DNA of 64,000 nt from Paenibacillus sp. FSL R7-0345 (GTDB lineage: Bacteria > Bacillota > Bacilli > Paenibacillales > Paenibacillaceae), in assembly GCF_038595055.1 (NCBI RefSeq), contig NZ_CP152002.1, positions 3,268,501 to 3,332,500 on the forward strand, given 5' to 3'. The position numbers and the translations under genes are program-made. Positions 55,221 to 63,122 of the stretch are shown piece after piece (position 1 is the first letter of the stretch; every line of letters begins with the position of its first letter). The notes beneath the pieces were generated by a model, which had not been told where the DNA came from, did no database searches, and saw only the letters and a list, made by a program, of their open reading frames with translations.

Positions 55221-55231
55221 CCGTTAATTAA

Positions 55232-56281
55232 CTATAAAAGAAACTGCTGCAGATCAGCGATCAGCTCATGCAGGTTCTCAGTATGGAGATGATAATATAC
55301 TCTGCCGTTGTTTTTTTCGACCCGGACCATTCCGCAGGCAAGCAGGACGTTCATATGATGAGACATCGTCGCTGCTGTCAGTCCGAGCTGGTCGGCAATC
55401 TCCAGATTGTATTTGGGACTTATTTTAAGGGAGGCTAGAATCTGCAGTTTACTGCTGTCGGCCAGTGCCTTCATCCGCAGCAGTAAAAGCTCTCTCGAAT
55501 CAGAATGCTGCTTGCTGGCAATCGGGAGCATATCCAAGTATAACCCGTAATAATGATTGCCGGATAACACCATCTGACCAAGCGGCAGGATCAGGGCGGG
55601 ATAAACCGCCGGGTTCTCATCATCTGACATTTCCAGAAACGTAATAAATTGCTCATCCTGTTGCCGTTTAATGGATTGAACGTATGCAGGGATCAGCTTG
55701 CTGACCTGCTTCTCAACCTCCCGGAGGGCTTTTTCAAAAGCCGGCAGATTCATTTTTACAATTTCTATAAGAGTATGGAGGTGTTCACGCGGCTGGTGCA
55801 GCAGTGTCATCAGCTTCCATTTGGTTGATTCACCCAGCGGACTTCCGTTAAGAAAGCTGATCACTTCCGGAAGTGACTGAATGGACGACAGGGCTGATTC
55901 CCGGGGAGAGTGACTCTGCATTGCTGGCATTTCGTTAATCGTCTTCAATATTTTATCCTGAACGGCCGTCTCAGCTGTCGCCTTCAATGAAGTAAGCCAC
56001 TCCGGATTTTCACTAAGCAATACTTGCAGAAGCAAGAAAAAGTCGGTAGTATCCTCATTAAAAAAGAATACAGAGTTATCATCCGTTTTCCGGTGTTTGG
56101 TGAAGCTGCTGATGTATTTATCCATTATTTTCAGGTGCTTGTTGTAAAAGGCTTCGCCATCCAGACCGAACTGTTCAAGGTCTTCAATCATAATTTTCCG
56201 GTAAGCCGGCTGATAGCTTACATACAATAATCCCATCGTTTCAAAGACCGGGTCCAGCTGTTCATGAATGTGCAGGTTCAT
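55232..56281 (-). CDS. Long ArsR-family transcriptional regulator
   Basis: 349 aa. Only the last 90 residues are an ArsR winged helix (ALADSSKLQILASLKISPKY, EIADQLGLTAATMSHHMNVL, VRVEKNNGRVYYHL). The 250-residue N-terminal part is helical, with VSYQPAYRKIMIEDLEQFGL and LLLLRMKAL at the join, as in the DUF5937-type ArsR proteins of Bacillota. No metal-binding CxC is visible, so the signal is not a simple metal. It probably controls the ABC exporter gene downstream. ATG 56281 is preceded by a purine-rich GGAGGCGCT. Confidence 0.85.
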   Translation of the reverse strand: MNLHIHEQLDPVFETMGLLYVSYQPAYRKIMIEDLEQFGLDGEAFYNKHLKIMDKYISSFTKHRKTDDNSVFFFNEDTTDFFLLLQVLLSENPEWLTSLKATAETAVQDKILKTINEMPAMQSHSPRESALSSIQSLPEVISFLNGSPLGESTKWKLMTLLHQPREHLHTLIEIVKMNLPAFEKALREVEKQVSKLIPAYVQSIKRQQDEQFITFLEMSDDENPAVYPALILPLGQMVLSGNHYYGLYLDMLPIASKQHSDSRELLLLRMKALADSSKLQILASLKISPKYNLEIADQLGLTAATMSHHMNVLLACGMVRVEKNNGRVYYHLHTENLHELIADLQQFLL

Positions 56282-56902
56282 AGCGCCTCCGTCAGTACAG
56301 TAGTTTGGTGCTCATCTAATTAATTATATTGTGGTGTAATTGGATTGGCAAGCCGGCGGTGCTGGCATGGACACTACTAAGGAGAAAGCGTCATGTAGAT
56401 AGAACGTCATTAAGAGACTAACAAAACGACGCCTATTCCCGCCTTAAGTACAGCGGCGGGCAGCGGATTGATCTCCCCTGCCCAGCGCAACCTCAGTCAG
56501 TCGGCTCGGAGTCAGATTAGTTTTAAGTGTACATTGTACAATTAAAACAGGGGAAATTCGTCATTATAAGGAGATAACTGTATTCTGTACATCTATTTCC
56601 CTCAAAAAAGCCGTTTCCAGGCGTTTTGGGTGAATAATAAATGTATAGAATGCAGTTAAAACCTGCAGCGGAGCTAATAAGTCAGGTTTAGTTGCAGAAA
56701 GTACAGTTATTTCAGCCCGGTGCATTCATTATGCATTTTACAGGATGTTCCTCTGCTACCACAGTAGGAAAATGGCTTTGATGCTAGACAGCAGCCTGAT
56801 TCATTACGCTACGGAGTTACAGCTGTTTTACTTTTAATTGTTTGACGAATTATAAAGGACGTAGTTTCGGAGTTATCTTGTCGTAGGTAAGGGGGGATAA
56901 TA
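56282..56902. repeat. Intergenic gap with degenerate repeat units
   Basis: No convincing ORF. It contains at least four copies of the ~23-bp unit also seen at 3330-3530, at about 56521-56547 (TTTTAAGTGTACATTGTACA), 56575-56600, 56639-56660 and 56687-56711 (TTTAGTTGCAGAAAGTACAG), spaced 54-61 bp. A looser fifth copy may lie at 56818-56840. The first 230 bp hold nothing I can name. Confidence 0.55.
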
Positions 56903-57016
56903 ATGAAAACCTTAAAAGAATTCTTGAATTTAGTTAAATGGGAATCCGTAAAGGGTAGATTGCCTGAGCTTTATCCTGATATGAAAGAAGCCACAGTATT
57001 ATCAAAATACAAATAA
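56903..57016 (+). pseudogene. Short ORF of 37 aa, probable truncated gene
   Basis: ATG 56903 follows AAGGGGGGATAAT and encodes MKTLKEFLNLVKWESVKGRL then PELYPDMKEATVLSKYK before TAA. This looks like the N-terminus of a longer protein: the ...F-x-x-LYPD... pattern recalls small Bacillota hypothetical proteins of about 130 aa. The downstream 60 bp keep a fragment (ITNASGYGSIND in another frame) before a terminator, so an internal deletion or frameshift is likely. It lies in an AT-rich patch. Function unknown. Confidence 0.4.
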
Positions 57017-57086
57017 GAAACAAAGAATATTGGATTACAAATGCTAGTGGATATGGATCAATCAATGATTAAGTAAAACAAGAAGG

Positions 57087-57128
57087 CCAAGAAGGAGCCA
57101 TTGTTTTCGACAATGGCTCCTTCTTTAT
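57087..57128. terminator. Bidirectional terminator in the AT-rich patch
   Basis: AAGAAGGAGCCATTGT / ACAATGGCTCCTTCTT, a perfect 16-bp stem with a 5-nt loop, between two convergent short genes. Confidence 0.9.
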
Positions 57129-57140
57129 GAAGTGAAATTA

Positions 57141-57629
57141 CTAATTTGATGAACTTGATGGAACATCAGTATCAGTAGGGGGTTCATCATTTAAGGTTTT
57201 ACCTAAGAGCAACGAATTGGGATAATTTTCATGAAATTCTGCTTCATCTACTTTTAAAAAAAACGCGCCTTCAAAAATTAGTTGATTCGTATTAGGCCCG
57301 ATTTCATCTATTTTTCTTGCTATCTCCGATTCCTTAAAGATACTTTGTTCATCTGCTCGCACGAACATGCCATGAGGTGTATAGAATTGAGTAGAATACC
57401 CTTTTGCGATTTTTGATTCTACGGATTCTACGGATTCTACGGTTTCTACGTTTTTTACCGATTCTACGGATTCTACGTTATTTGTTGAAAAATTAGTGTT
57501 AACAGGATTTTCAACTGTTTTATTAGCGGTTTCCATTTCTGGATAAGTGTCTGCTTTTGAATTTGATATTAATGCCACTCCTGAAATAATAGTCACCGCA
57601 AAGGTTATTAAATATATTTTTTTTAACAT
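57141..57629 (-). CDS. Exported hypothetical protein with Val-Glu-Ser repeats
   Basis: 162 aa. Signal peptide LKKIYLITFAVTIISGVALI at the start, then a linker with VESVESV-type repeats encoded by 9-bp tandem copies (TTCTACGGA on the plus strand, about 57416-57478). A small folded part follows: STQFYTPHGMFVRADEQSIF then LIFEGAFFLKVDEAEFHENY. The end is a Ser/Asp-rich tail. The 9-bp repeats would allow linker length to vary in frame. No known family is recognised. AT-rich codon use sets it apart from its neighbours and suggests horizontal acquisition. Confidence 0.65.
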   Translation of the reverse strand: MLKKIYLITFAVTIISGVALISNSKADTYPEMETANKTVENPVNTNFSTNNVESVESVKNVETVESVESVESKIAKGYSTQFYTPHGMFVRADEQSIFKESEIARKIDEIGPNTNQLIFEGAFFLKVDEAEFHENYPNSLLLGKTLNDEPPTDTDVPSSSSN

Positions 57630-58060
57630 ATTATCCCGTCCTTTCTATACCAATAATTATTTCCTGCTTTTAAACAATAAATTCACTTAAATGTTGAACG
57701 AATGGAAAAGTCCGTAAAGGAAAATATGAAACTATAAAATGTATTATTTACCTTATTTTATTATAATGCTCTTTATAGTGCAGGTGAACATCAGTTTACT
57801 ATAATATTATTTTCCTTACGCAATAATCTCCAATTCTCCTCTATATAATACTATGTTCTAATAATCCTTTTAATGTGTAGTCTTCATAGACACAGATCAA
57901 TCCACTTACAAAGAGTAGCCGAAGTATGGCGAACAATAATGATGGTTATATTCCTAAAAACTGATGAAGCTGAATTTTTGTCACAAAAGCTCTCTTTTTC
58001 CAAACACATCACCGGCACCGGACTAAGAAAATACTTTATTTTCCTAGAACAGAAAGCTGA
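57630..58060. other. AT-rich intergenic region with a possible gene remnant
   Basis: No ORF with a ribosome site. At about 57944-57976 the plus strand encodes VIFLKTDEAEF, close to AFFLKVDEAEF in the gene at 57141-57629 on the other strand, suggesting a decayed inverted copy of part of that gene. The rest of the gap is low-complexity AT-rich sequence. Confidence 0.4.
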
Positions 58061-58090
58061 TTGACAGACTCTTTGAGAGAGCGATATACT
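58061..58090 (+). promoter_or_regulatory. Consensus sigma-A promoter of the amylase operon
   Basis: TTGACA at 58061-58066 and TATACT at 58085-58090 with an 18-bp gap; transcription should start near 58097. Confidence 0.75.
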
Positions 58091-58096
58091 TACATC

Positions 58097-58112
58097 ACTT
58101 AAACGTATAAGT
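58097..58112. promoter_or_regulatory. Near-palindromic operator at the amylase transcription start
   Basis: ACTTAAACGTATAAGT is symmetric apart from one base pair and has a central CG, as LacI/MalR-type operators do. It covers about +1 to +16, where a bound repressor would block initiation. Confidence 0.5.
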
Positions 58113-58147
58113 TAATCATAAATATTTAATTATAAGGAGTGTATAGC

Positions 58148-60004
58148 ATGGATTTAGCTTCTTTTTATCATGAGCCAAAAGGCTCTTTCTCGTATGCCTA
58201 CGATACTGAAACACTGCATATCCGCATCAAAACTAAAAAAGACGACTTGAAGTCGGTCACTGTACTGGCGATGGACCCGTTCAACTGGAAGCCGGTGTCC
58301 AAAGATTCGCATGTCTATGAATTTGCTGTAGATCAGATGCAGCGGGTGGAGATGAAAAAGGAATATGTGACCCGATACCATGACTGCTGGTTTGCCGAGC
58401 TTACCGGGTTTAACTGGAGAAGAATTAAATACGCTTTTGTGCTGGATGACGGCAATGAGTGCTGCTTCGCAGGCTGCCAGCGCTTTACGGCGCTTGAGCG
58501 GGACTGGACTCCGCCTAAGGACTATACGAACTACTATAATTATCCGTACATTTTGGAAGAAGACCTGTATGCAGCGCCGGAATGGGTTCCGGATACAGTA
58601 TGGTACCAGATTTTCCCTGACCGGTTCAACCGCAGCGTCACTGCAGCTCCTTCTGAAGATATTCTGGAATGGGGCAGTGACCAGCTTGACGGCAACGGTA
58701 AAAAGTTTGGCGGTAACCTGCAGGGAATCAGCGAAAAGCTTGATTATATCCGCGATCTGGGCTGCACCGGAATCTACTTTACCCCCCTGTTTGATTCACC
58801 AAGCTCCCATAAATATGATACAAGGGATTATTTTAGGATTGATCCGAGCTTCGGCGACAATGAGGCTTTCGGTAAAATGGTGGATGAAGCGCATAAACGG
58901 GGCATTCGCGTGATGCTGGATGCGGTGTTCAATCACTGCGGCTATGAGCATCCGTTCTGGCAGGACGTGCTGAAGAATGGCCGGCGTTCGCCATATTATG
59001 ACTATTTTTATATACTGGATGGAGATAAGGAGATTGTTCCTGACACGGAGTTAGCCGCAAAGGAAGGCTATTATTTCGGAGAGCACCTGAATTACAGGAC
59101 GTTTGCTTATACAGAGATGATGCCCAAATGGAATACCAGCAATCCGGCTGCGCGCGAATATCTGATCAGTGCGGCCGTTTACTGGACGGAGCGTTATAAC
59201 ATTGACGGCTGGAGACTGGACGTGGCCAATGAGGTGTCTCATGATTTCTGGCGGGAATTCCGCAAAAGAATCAAGGGCATTAACCGGGAGATTTATATCC
59301 TCGGTGAAAACTGGCTCTATTCCAATCCGTGGCTGCAGGGCGATCAGTTCGATGCGGTGATGAACTATGAATTCACCTGGCCGGTTACCCGTTTCTTCGG
59401 CACTACACTTCCGGCGGAAGAACAGTACACAGCTCAGGATTTCAAGTATGCAATTAACCAGCTGCTATTCAGCTACCCCAAGCATGTAGCACGCAATATG
59501 TTCAATCCGCTGGACAGTCATGATACGGCGCGGATTCTGCATTTTTGCGGAGACAACACGGAGCTGGTTAAGCTTACTTATGTTTTTCTGCTGACGTATG
59601 GCGGATCTCCAAGTATTTATTACGGCGGGGAAGTGGGGCTCAGCGGCGACGAGCATCATAACCGGCAGTGTATGCCCTGGAACCCGGAGCAGCAAAACCT
59701 GGATTTGTACGATACCGTACGCAGGCTGATCGGACTCCGGCGGCAGAACCCGCTTTTCAGGGAAATTGATCTGGAATGGCTGTCTGCCGGGGAAAGTGAA
59801 GAAACAGTGATTTATAAAAAATCCGCCGGCGGCGCTGCCTTGTACGTGCTGCTTCACAACTCGGCCGATGCTGCTGTTGTTAAGCTGCCTGATCAGCTGC
59901 AAAACCGGAGCTTAAGAGATTTGTATAACGGACTGGAGCTGGCAACCGCTTCGGAAGTCCGCATGGAGCCTTATTCCTTCCTGCTGCTGGCAGACGGGGA
60001 GTAG
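58148..60004 (+). CDS. GH13 alpha-glycosidase (neopullulanase/cyclomaltodextrinase-like)
   Basis: 618 aa from ATG 58148, 8 nt after AAGGAG. An N-terminal CBM34-like beta domain (about residues 1-125, FYHEPKGSFSYAYDTETLHI) precedes the GH13 barrel: DAVFNHCGYEHP, catalytic Asp in GWRLDVANE (about 356), Glu in YILGENW (about 384) and Asp in LDSHDTARIL (about 457). No signal peptide, so it acts inside the cell on maltodextrins, cyclodextrins or pullulan fragments. It is followed 31 bp later by an amylo-1,6-glucosidase-like gene, forming an alpha-glucan degradation operon. Confidence 0.93.
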   Translation: MDLASFYHEPKGSFSYAYDTETLHIRIKTKKDDLKSVTVLAMDPFNWKPVSKDSHVYEFAVDQMQRVEMKKEYVTRYHDCWFAELTGFNWRRIKYAFVLDDGNECCFAGCQRFTALERDWTPPKDYTNYYNYPYILEEDLYAAPEWVPDTVWYQIFPDRFNRSVTAAPSEDILEWGSDQLDGNGKKFGGNLQGISEKLDYIRDLGCTGIYFTPLFDSPSSHKYDTRDYFRIDPSFGDNEAFGKMVDEAHKRGIRVMLDAVFNHCGYEHPFWQDVLKNGRRSPYYDYFYILDGDKEIVPDTELAAKEGYYFGEHLNYRTFAYTEMMPKWNTSNPAAREYLISAAVYWTERYNIDGWRLDVANEVSHDFWREFRKRIKGINREIYILGENWLYSNPWLQGDQFDAVMNYEFTWPVTRFFGTTLPAEEQYTAQDFKYAINQLLFSYPKHVARNMFNPLDSHDTARILHFCGDNTELVKLTYVFLLTYGGSPSIYYGGEVGLSGDEHHNRQCMPWNPEQQNLDLYDTVRRLIGLRRQNPLFREIDLEWLSAGESEETVIYKKSAGGAALYVLLHNSADAAVVKLPDQLQNRSLRDLYNGLELATASEVRMEPYSFLLLADGE

Positions 60005-60035
60005 ACAAGTTGAATATCAGTTGGAGGCAGATGCT

Positions 60036-62336
60036 ATGACAGTCGATAATGTACCAGAGCTTTTGGAGCAAATGAAGATAAAGGTCAGCCGTGAGGACAA
60101 CCGGGCCGTCTCTTTTACCAATAAAGAAGCCGCCTATTATTATACGCAATCGCATTTAAATGACCATCCCGAGCATGCTTATTTTGAGGGGATGAATGTG
60201 GCCAAAAACCGGATTTTTGGCGGATACACGTTATATGCAGATGGGCAGGAGCTGGATAATGAGCTGGCTGAAGTTACGGTTAGTCCCTATTCGCTGGTCC
60301 GTACCCATGGCAGATTGAAGGAGGAACTGTGGCTGTTCGATTACCGCAATGTGCTGGAGGTCAACGTTACAGGAGCCAGTGCGGAGATTGGCATCTCCTT
60401 GAAGGGGGAGGCGCTGGATCAGTTGGAGCTTAACGGCAGCACGGTATTGTTCAAGGCGATGGAGGGGGAATGGATCGTTGCCCTGCGTCCCGGAAAAGAT
60501 CAGCCGGTTAGTGAAAAGGAAGGAGTCTTTCTGACAACGGCTGCGGCCGGAGGCTTTTTCATAGCTTGTGCCCGGACGGCTGAAGAAGCAGGTAAGCTGC
60601 TTGAGGATACAGAACGGCGGGCTGACGCATTAAAAGGAGAGCGTGTCCGGCGTATGGAAGGATTTTTGCAGAATAATGCCTACCTGCGCAGCAGCAATGA
60701 GGAGCTGACCCTTGCGCTGAACTGGATCAGTCTAACGATGGATCAGCTGGTAACGAGGCAGCAGGGTGAGGGGATTTATGCCGGACTTCCGTGGTTCAAT
60801 GAGTATTGGGGACGCGATCAGTTTATAGCCATGCCCGGTGCAGTGCTGGTCAGCGGCCAGTTCGCAACGGCAAGGCAGATCCTGCTGTCTTTTGCGGAAT
60901 ATCAGAACAAGGATGCAGAATCTAAATATTATGGACGGGTCCCGAATATCCTGGCTCCGGAAAATATCGACTATCATACAACAGACGGCACACCGCGGTT
61001 TATCATCCAGCTGCAGGACTATGTAAAATATTCCGGAGACACCGGGCTTATTGAACAGCTGTACCCGGCCGTATGCAGCAGTATCGAGGGCTCGCTCCGG
61101 CATTGGGTAGACGATAAGGGTTACCTCACCCATGACGACAATGAGACTTGGATGGACGCGCGCGATGCGGAGCTGAAATCCTACTCCCCGCGTGATACCC
61201 GGGCCAATGATATTCAGGCGCTATGGTACGGTCAGCTGCGGGCTGGTGTTTATTTTGCCGAATATATGCAGGACCAGGATAAAGCGGAGAAGTGGGGCCT
61301 TGTGGCCGACCAGTTGCAAAAGAACTTTGCTGCCGATTTCCATGATCCGGCTTATCCGTATCTGGCTGACCGTCTGGATAAGGATGGCGTGCCCGAATTC
61401 TCGCTGCGCCCGAATCAGCTGTTTGCCTTTGACCTGTTCGAGGGCCGGAAATTCAAGGACACAGCTGTCCGCACGGCATGGGAGGAGCTGGTTTATCCCT
61501 GGGGCACGGCCTCGCTGGACCGGCGGCACCCGTTCTTTCATCCGTTCCATCTTACGGAGCAATATCATAAGGATGAAGCCTATCATAACGGTACCGTATG
61601 GACCTGGCTGAACGGCATTGCCATACAGCGGATGATCGAAGCCGGGCAACAGGAGACGGCCTATGAGCTGTTCAGCAATATGAACCGGCAGGCGCTGGAG
61701 CTTGGTGTAGTTGGCGGGCTCAGTGAAAACCTGGATGCTTATCCAGAGGCGGGAGCAAGCAGAGCGAAGCTGACAGGGGCATACCTGCAGGCCTGGTCGA
61801 ATGCGGAGCAGCTGCGGGTGTGGTACCAGTATTTCCTCGGCATCCGCCCGGATCTGATCCTGGGGAAGGTTACGCTTGCTCCGCGAATGCCGCAGGAGCT
61901 GTCAGATGTGCAGGTGCGGGTGAAGGCAGGGCGAGGCAACATTGAGATGATTTACTCGGCGGCTTCTGGTGGTGAGCAAGTGTTTGTTTATCGTTTTGCG
62001 GGAGTAGAGCTTGCTGCGATCGTTGATGTCTCACCGTTTGAGCTGCTGGAAATACCGGTGGCTGACGGCAATGAGCTGCGGATCAGGATTGGCGGGGAGA
62101 AGCAGGACGGAAACGGGCAGCTGATTGGCGGGGAGAAGCTGGCGGCTGAGCTGCTGGGCGGGAAAGGGCAGCTGATCGGGGAATGGTCAGCAGACGTATC
62201 TGCTGGCAGAGCTGATGAGCAGCGGCAAAGTGACCGGATCATCAGCGGCGTACAGTTTGCTGAGCCCCTGGCCTTATCGGAGCATCCGGTAATGAAGCCG
62301 CGGACTAATGCGGAGGATGTCAAGAAAAAGGAGTAA
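60036..62336 (+). CDS. Amylo-alpha-1,6-glucosidase / glycogen-debranching-like protein
   Basis: 766 aa from ATG 60036, 8 nt after GGAGG. An N-terminal beta-sandwich (about residues 15-215, YFEGMNVAKNRIFGGYTLYA) is joined to an (alpha/alpha)6 barrel of the GDE_C/GH133 type: GLPWFNEYWGRDQFIAMPGA, THDDNETWMDARDAE with acidic catalytic candidates, and AYHNGTVWTWLNGIA. The C-terminal beta domain ends in a Gly/Lys-rich stretch with GGEKLAAELLGGKGQLIGEW. It should remove alpha-1,6 branches, complementing the GH13 enzyme. No signal peptide. The final ~70 residues look poorly conserved. Confidence 0.9.
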   Translation: MTVDNVPELLEQMKIKVSREDNRAVSFTNKEAAYYYTQSHLNDHPEHAYFEGMNVAKNRIFGGYTLYADGQELDNELAEVTVSPYSLVRTHGRLKEELWLFDYRNVLEVNVTGASAEIGISLKGEALDQLELNGSTVLFKAMEGEWIVALRPGKDQPVSEKEGVFLTTAAAGGFFIACARTAEEAGKLLEDTERRADALKGERVRRMEGFLQNNAYLRSSNEELTLALNWISLTMDQLVTRQQGEGIYAGLPWFNEYWGRDQFIAMPGAVLVSGQFATARQILLSFAEYQNKDAESKYYGRVPNILAPENIDYHTTDGTPRFIIQLQDYVKYSGDTGLIEQLYPAVCSSIEGSLRHWVDDKGYLTHDDNETWMDARDAELKSYSPRDTRANDIQALWYGQLRAGVYFAEYMQDQDKAEKWGLVADQLQKNFAADFHDPAYPYLADRLDKDGVPEFSLRPNQLFAFDLFEGRKFKDTAVRTAWEELVYPWGTASLDRRHPFFHPFHLTEQYHKDEAYHNGTVWTWLNGIAIQRMIEAGQQETAYELFSNMNRQALELGVVGGLSENLDAYPEAGASRAKLTGAYLQAWSNAEQLRVWYQYFLGIRPDLILGKVTLAPRMPQELSDVQVRVKAGRGNIEMIYSAASGGEQVFVYRFAGVELAAIVDVSPFELLEIPVADGNELRIRIGGEKQDGNGQLIGGEKLAAELLGGKGQLIGEWSADVSAGRADEQRQSDRIISGVQFAEPLALSEHPVMKPRTNAEDVKKKE

Positions 62337-62399
62337 ATAGAAGGTGAGGGCAGAGTAAGTGCTGGAGGAGTTCGGTATTTGGGGCAGGCACGCCAGCTT

Positions 62400-63015
62400 G
62401 GTAACATAGTGGAATTTACCCCATTAAAGAGGCTTAGGTTGGGGTGAAAGAGCTGGACTTGTGGGATTTTTCCCACTAATGGTGCTCAGCCTGGGGTGAA
62501 AGAGCTGGACTTGTGGGATTTATCCCACTAATGGGGCTTACCATGGGTTGAAAGAGCTGGACTAGTGGGATTTATCCCATTAATGGGGCTCACCATGGGT
62601 TGAAAAAGCTGGAATAGTGGGATTTATCCCACTAATGGGGTTTACCATGGGTTGAAAGAGCTGGACTAGTGGGATTTATCCCATTAATGGGGCTCACCAT
62701 GAGGTGAAAAGGCTGGACTAGTGGGATTTATCCCATTAATGGGGCTCACCATGAGGTGAAAAGGCTGGAATAGTGGGATTTTTCCCACTAATGGGGCTTA
62801 CCATGGGGTGAAAGAGCTGGAATAGTGGGATTTTTCCCACTAATGGTGCTTACCATGGGGTGAAAGAGCTGGAATAGCGGGATTTTTCCCACTAATGGTG
62901 CTCACCATGGGTTGAAAAAGCTGGAATAGTGGGATTTATCCCACTAATGGGGCTTACCATGGGTTGAAAGAGCAGGAATAGTGGGATTTATCCCATTAAT
63001 AGGGCCTATTTAGGC
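62400..63015. repeat. Tandem array of 52-bp repeats (array B)
   Basis: Twelve units with exact 52-bp spacing (GGGA of each core at 62411, 62463, 62515 and every 52 bp to 62983). The core is GGGATTTATCCCACTAATGG inside the longer palindrome AGTGGGATTTATCCCACT. The remaining part reads GGGCTTACCATGGGTTGAAA then GAGCTGGACT. Units differ by scattered single changes, many compensatory in the palindrome (TTATCCC versus TTTTCCC). The period forbids a kept reading frame. The array fills the gap between the debranching gene and the LacI-type regulator and shares period and core with array A. Confidence 0.92.
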
Positions 63016-63087
63016 ACTTAAACCAGAGGCTCATTCAGTGCCACCTTCATTCCCGCAGCTCCACCAGAAATGGGGCTATGCACATTA

Positions 63088-63103
63088 TATAACACGTGTT
63101 ATA
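63088..63103. promoter_or_regulatory. Perfect palindrome before the LacI-type gene
   Basis: TATAACACGTGTTATA, 16 bp, perfectly symmetric with a central CG, 19 bp before the start codon. LacI/GalR proteins bind such sites, so autoregulation is likely. Confidence 0.6.
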
Positions 63104-63122
63104 CTTTTGGCGAGGTGCTGAT

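Noticed and set aside
57873-58064. Plus-strand ORF of 63 aa before the amylase gene
   Set aside because: No ribosome site, its end overlaps the amylase minus 35, and only a short stretch resembles another protein; treated as a possible remnant.
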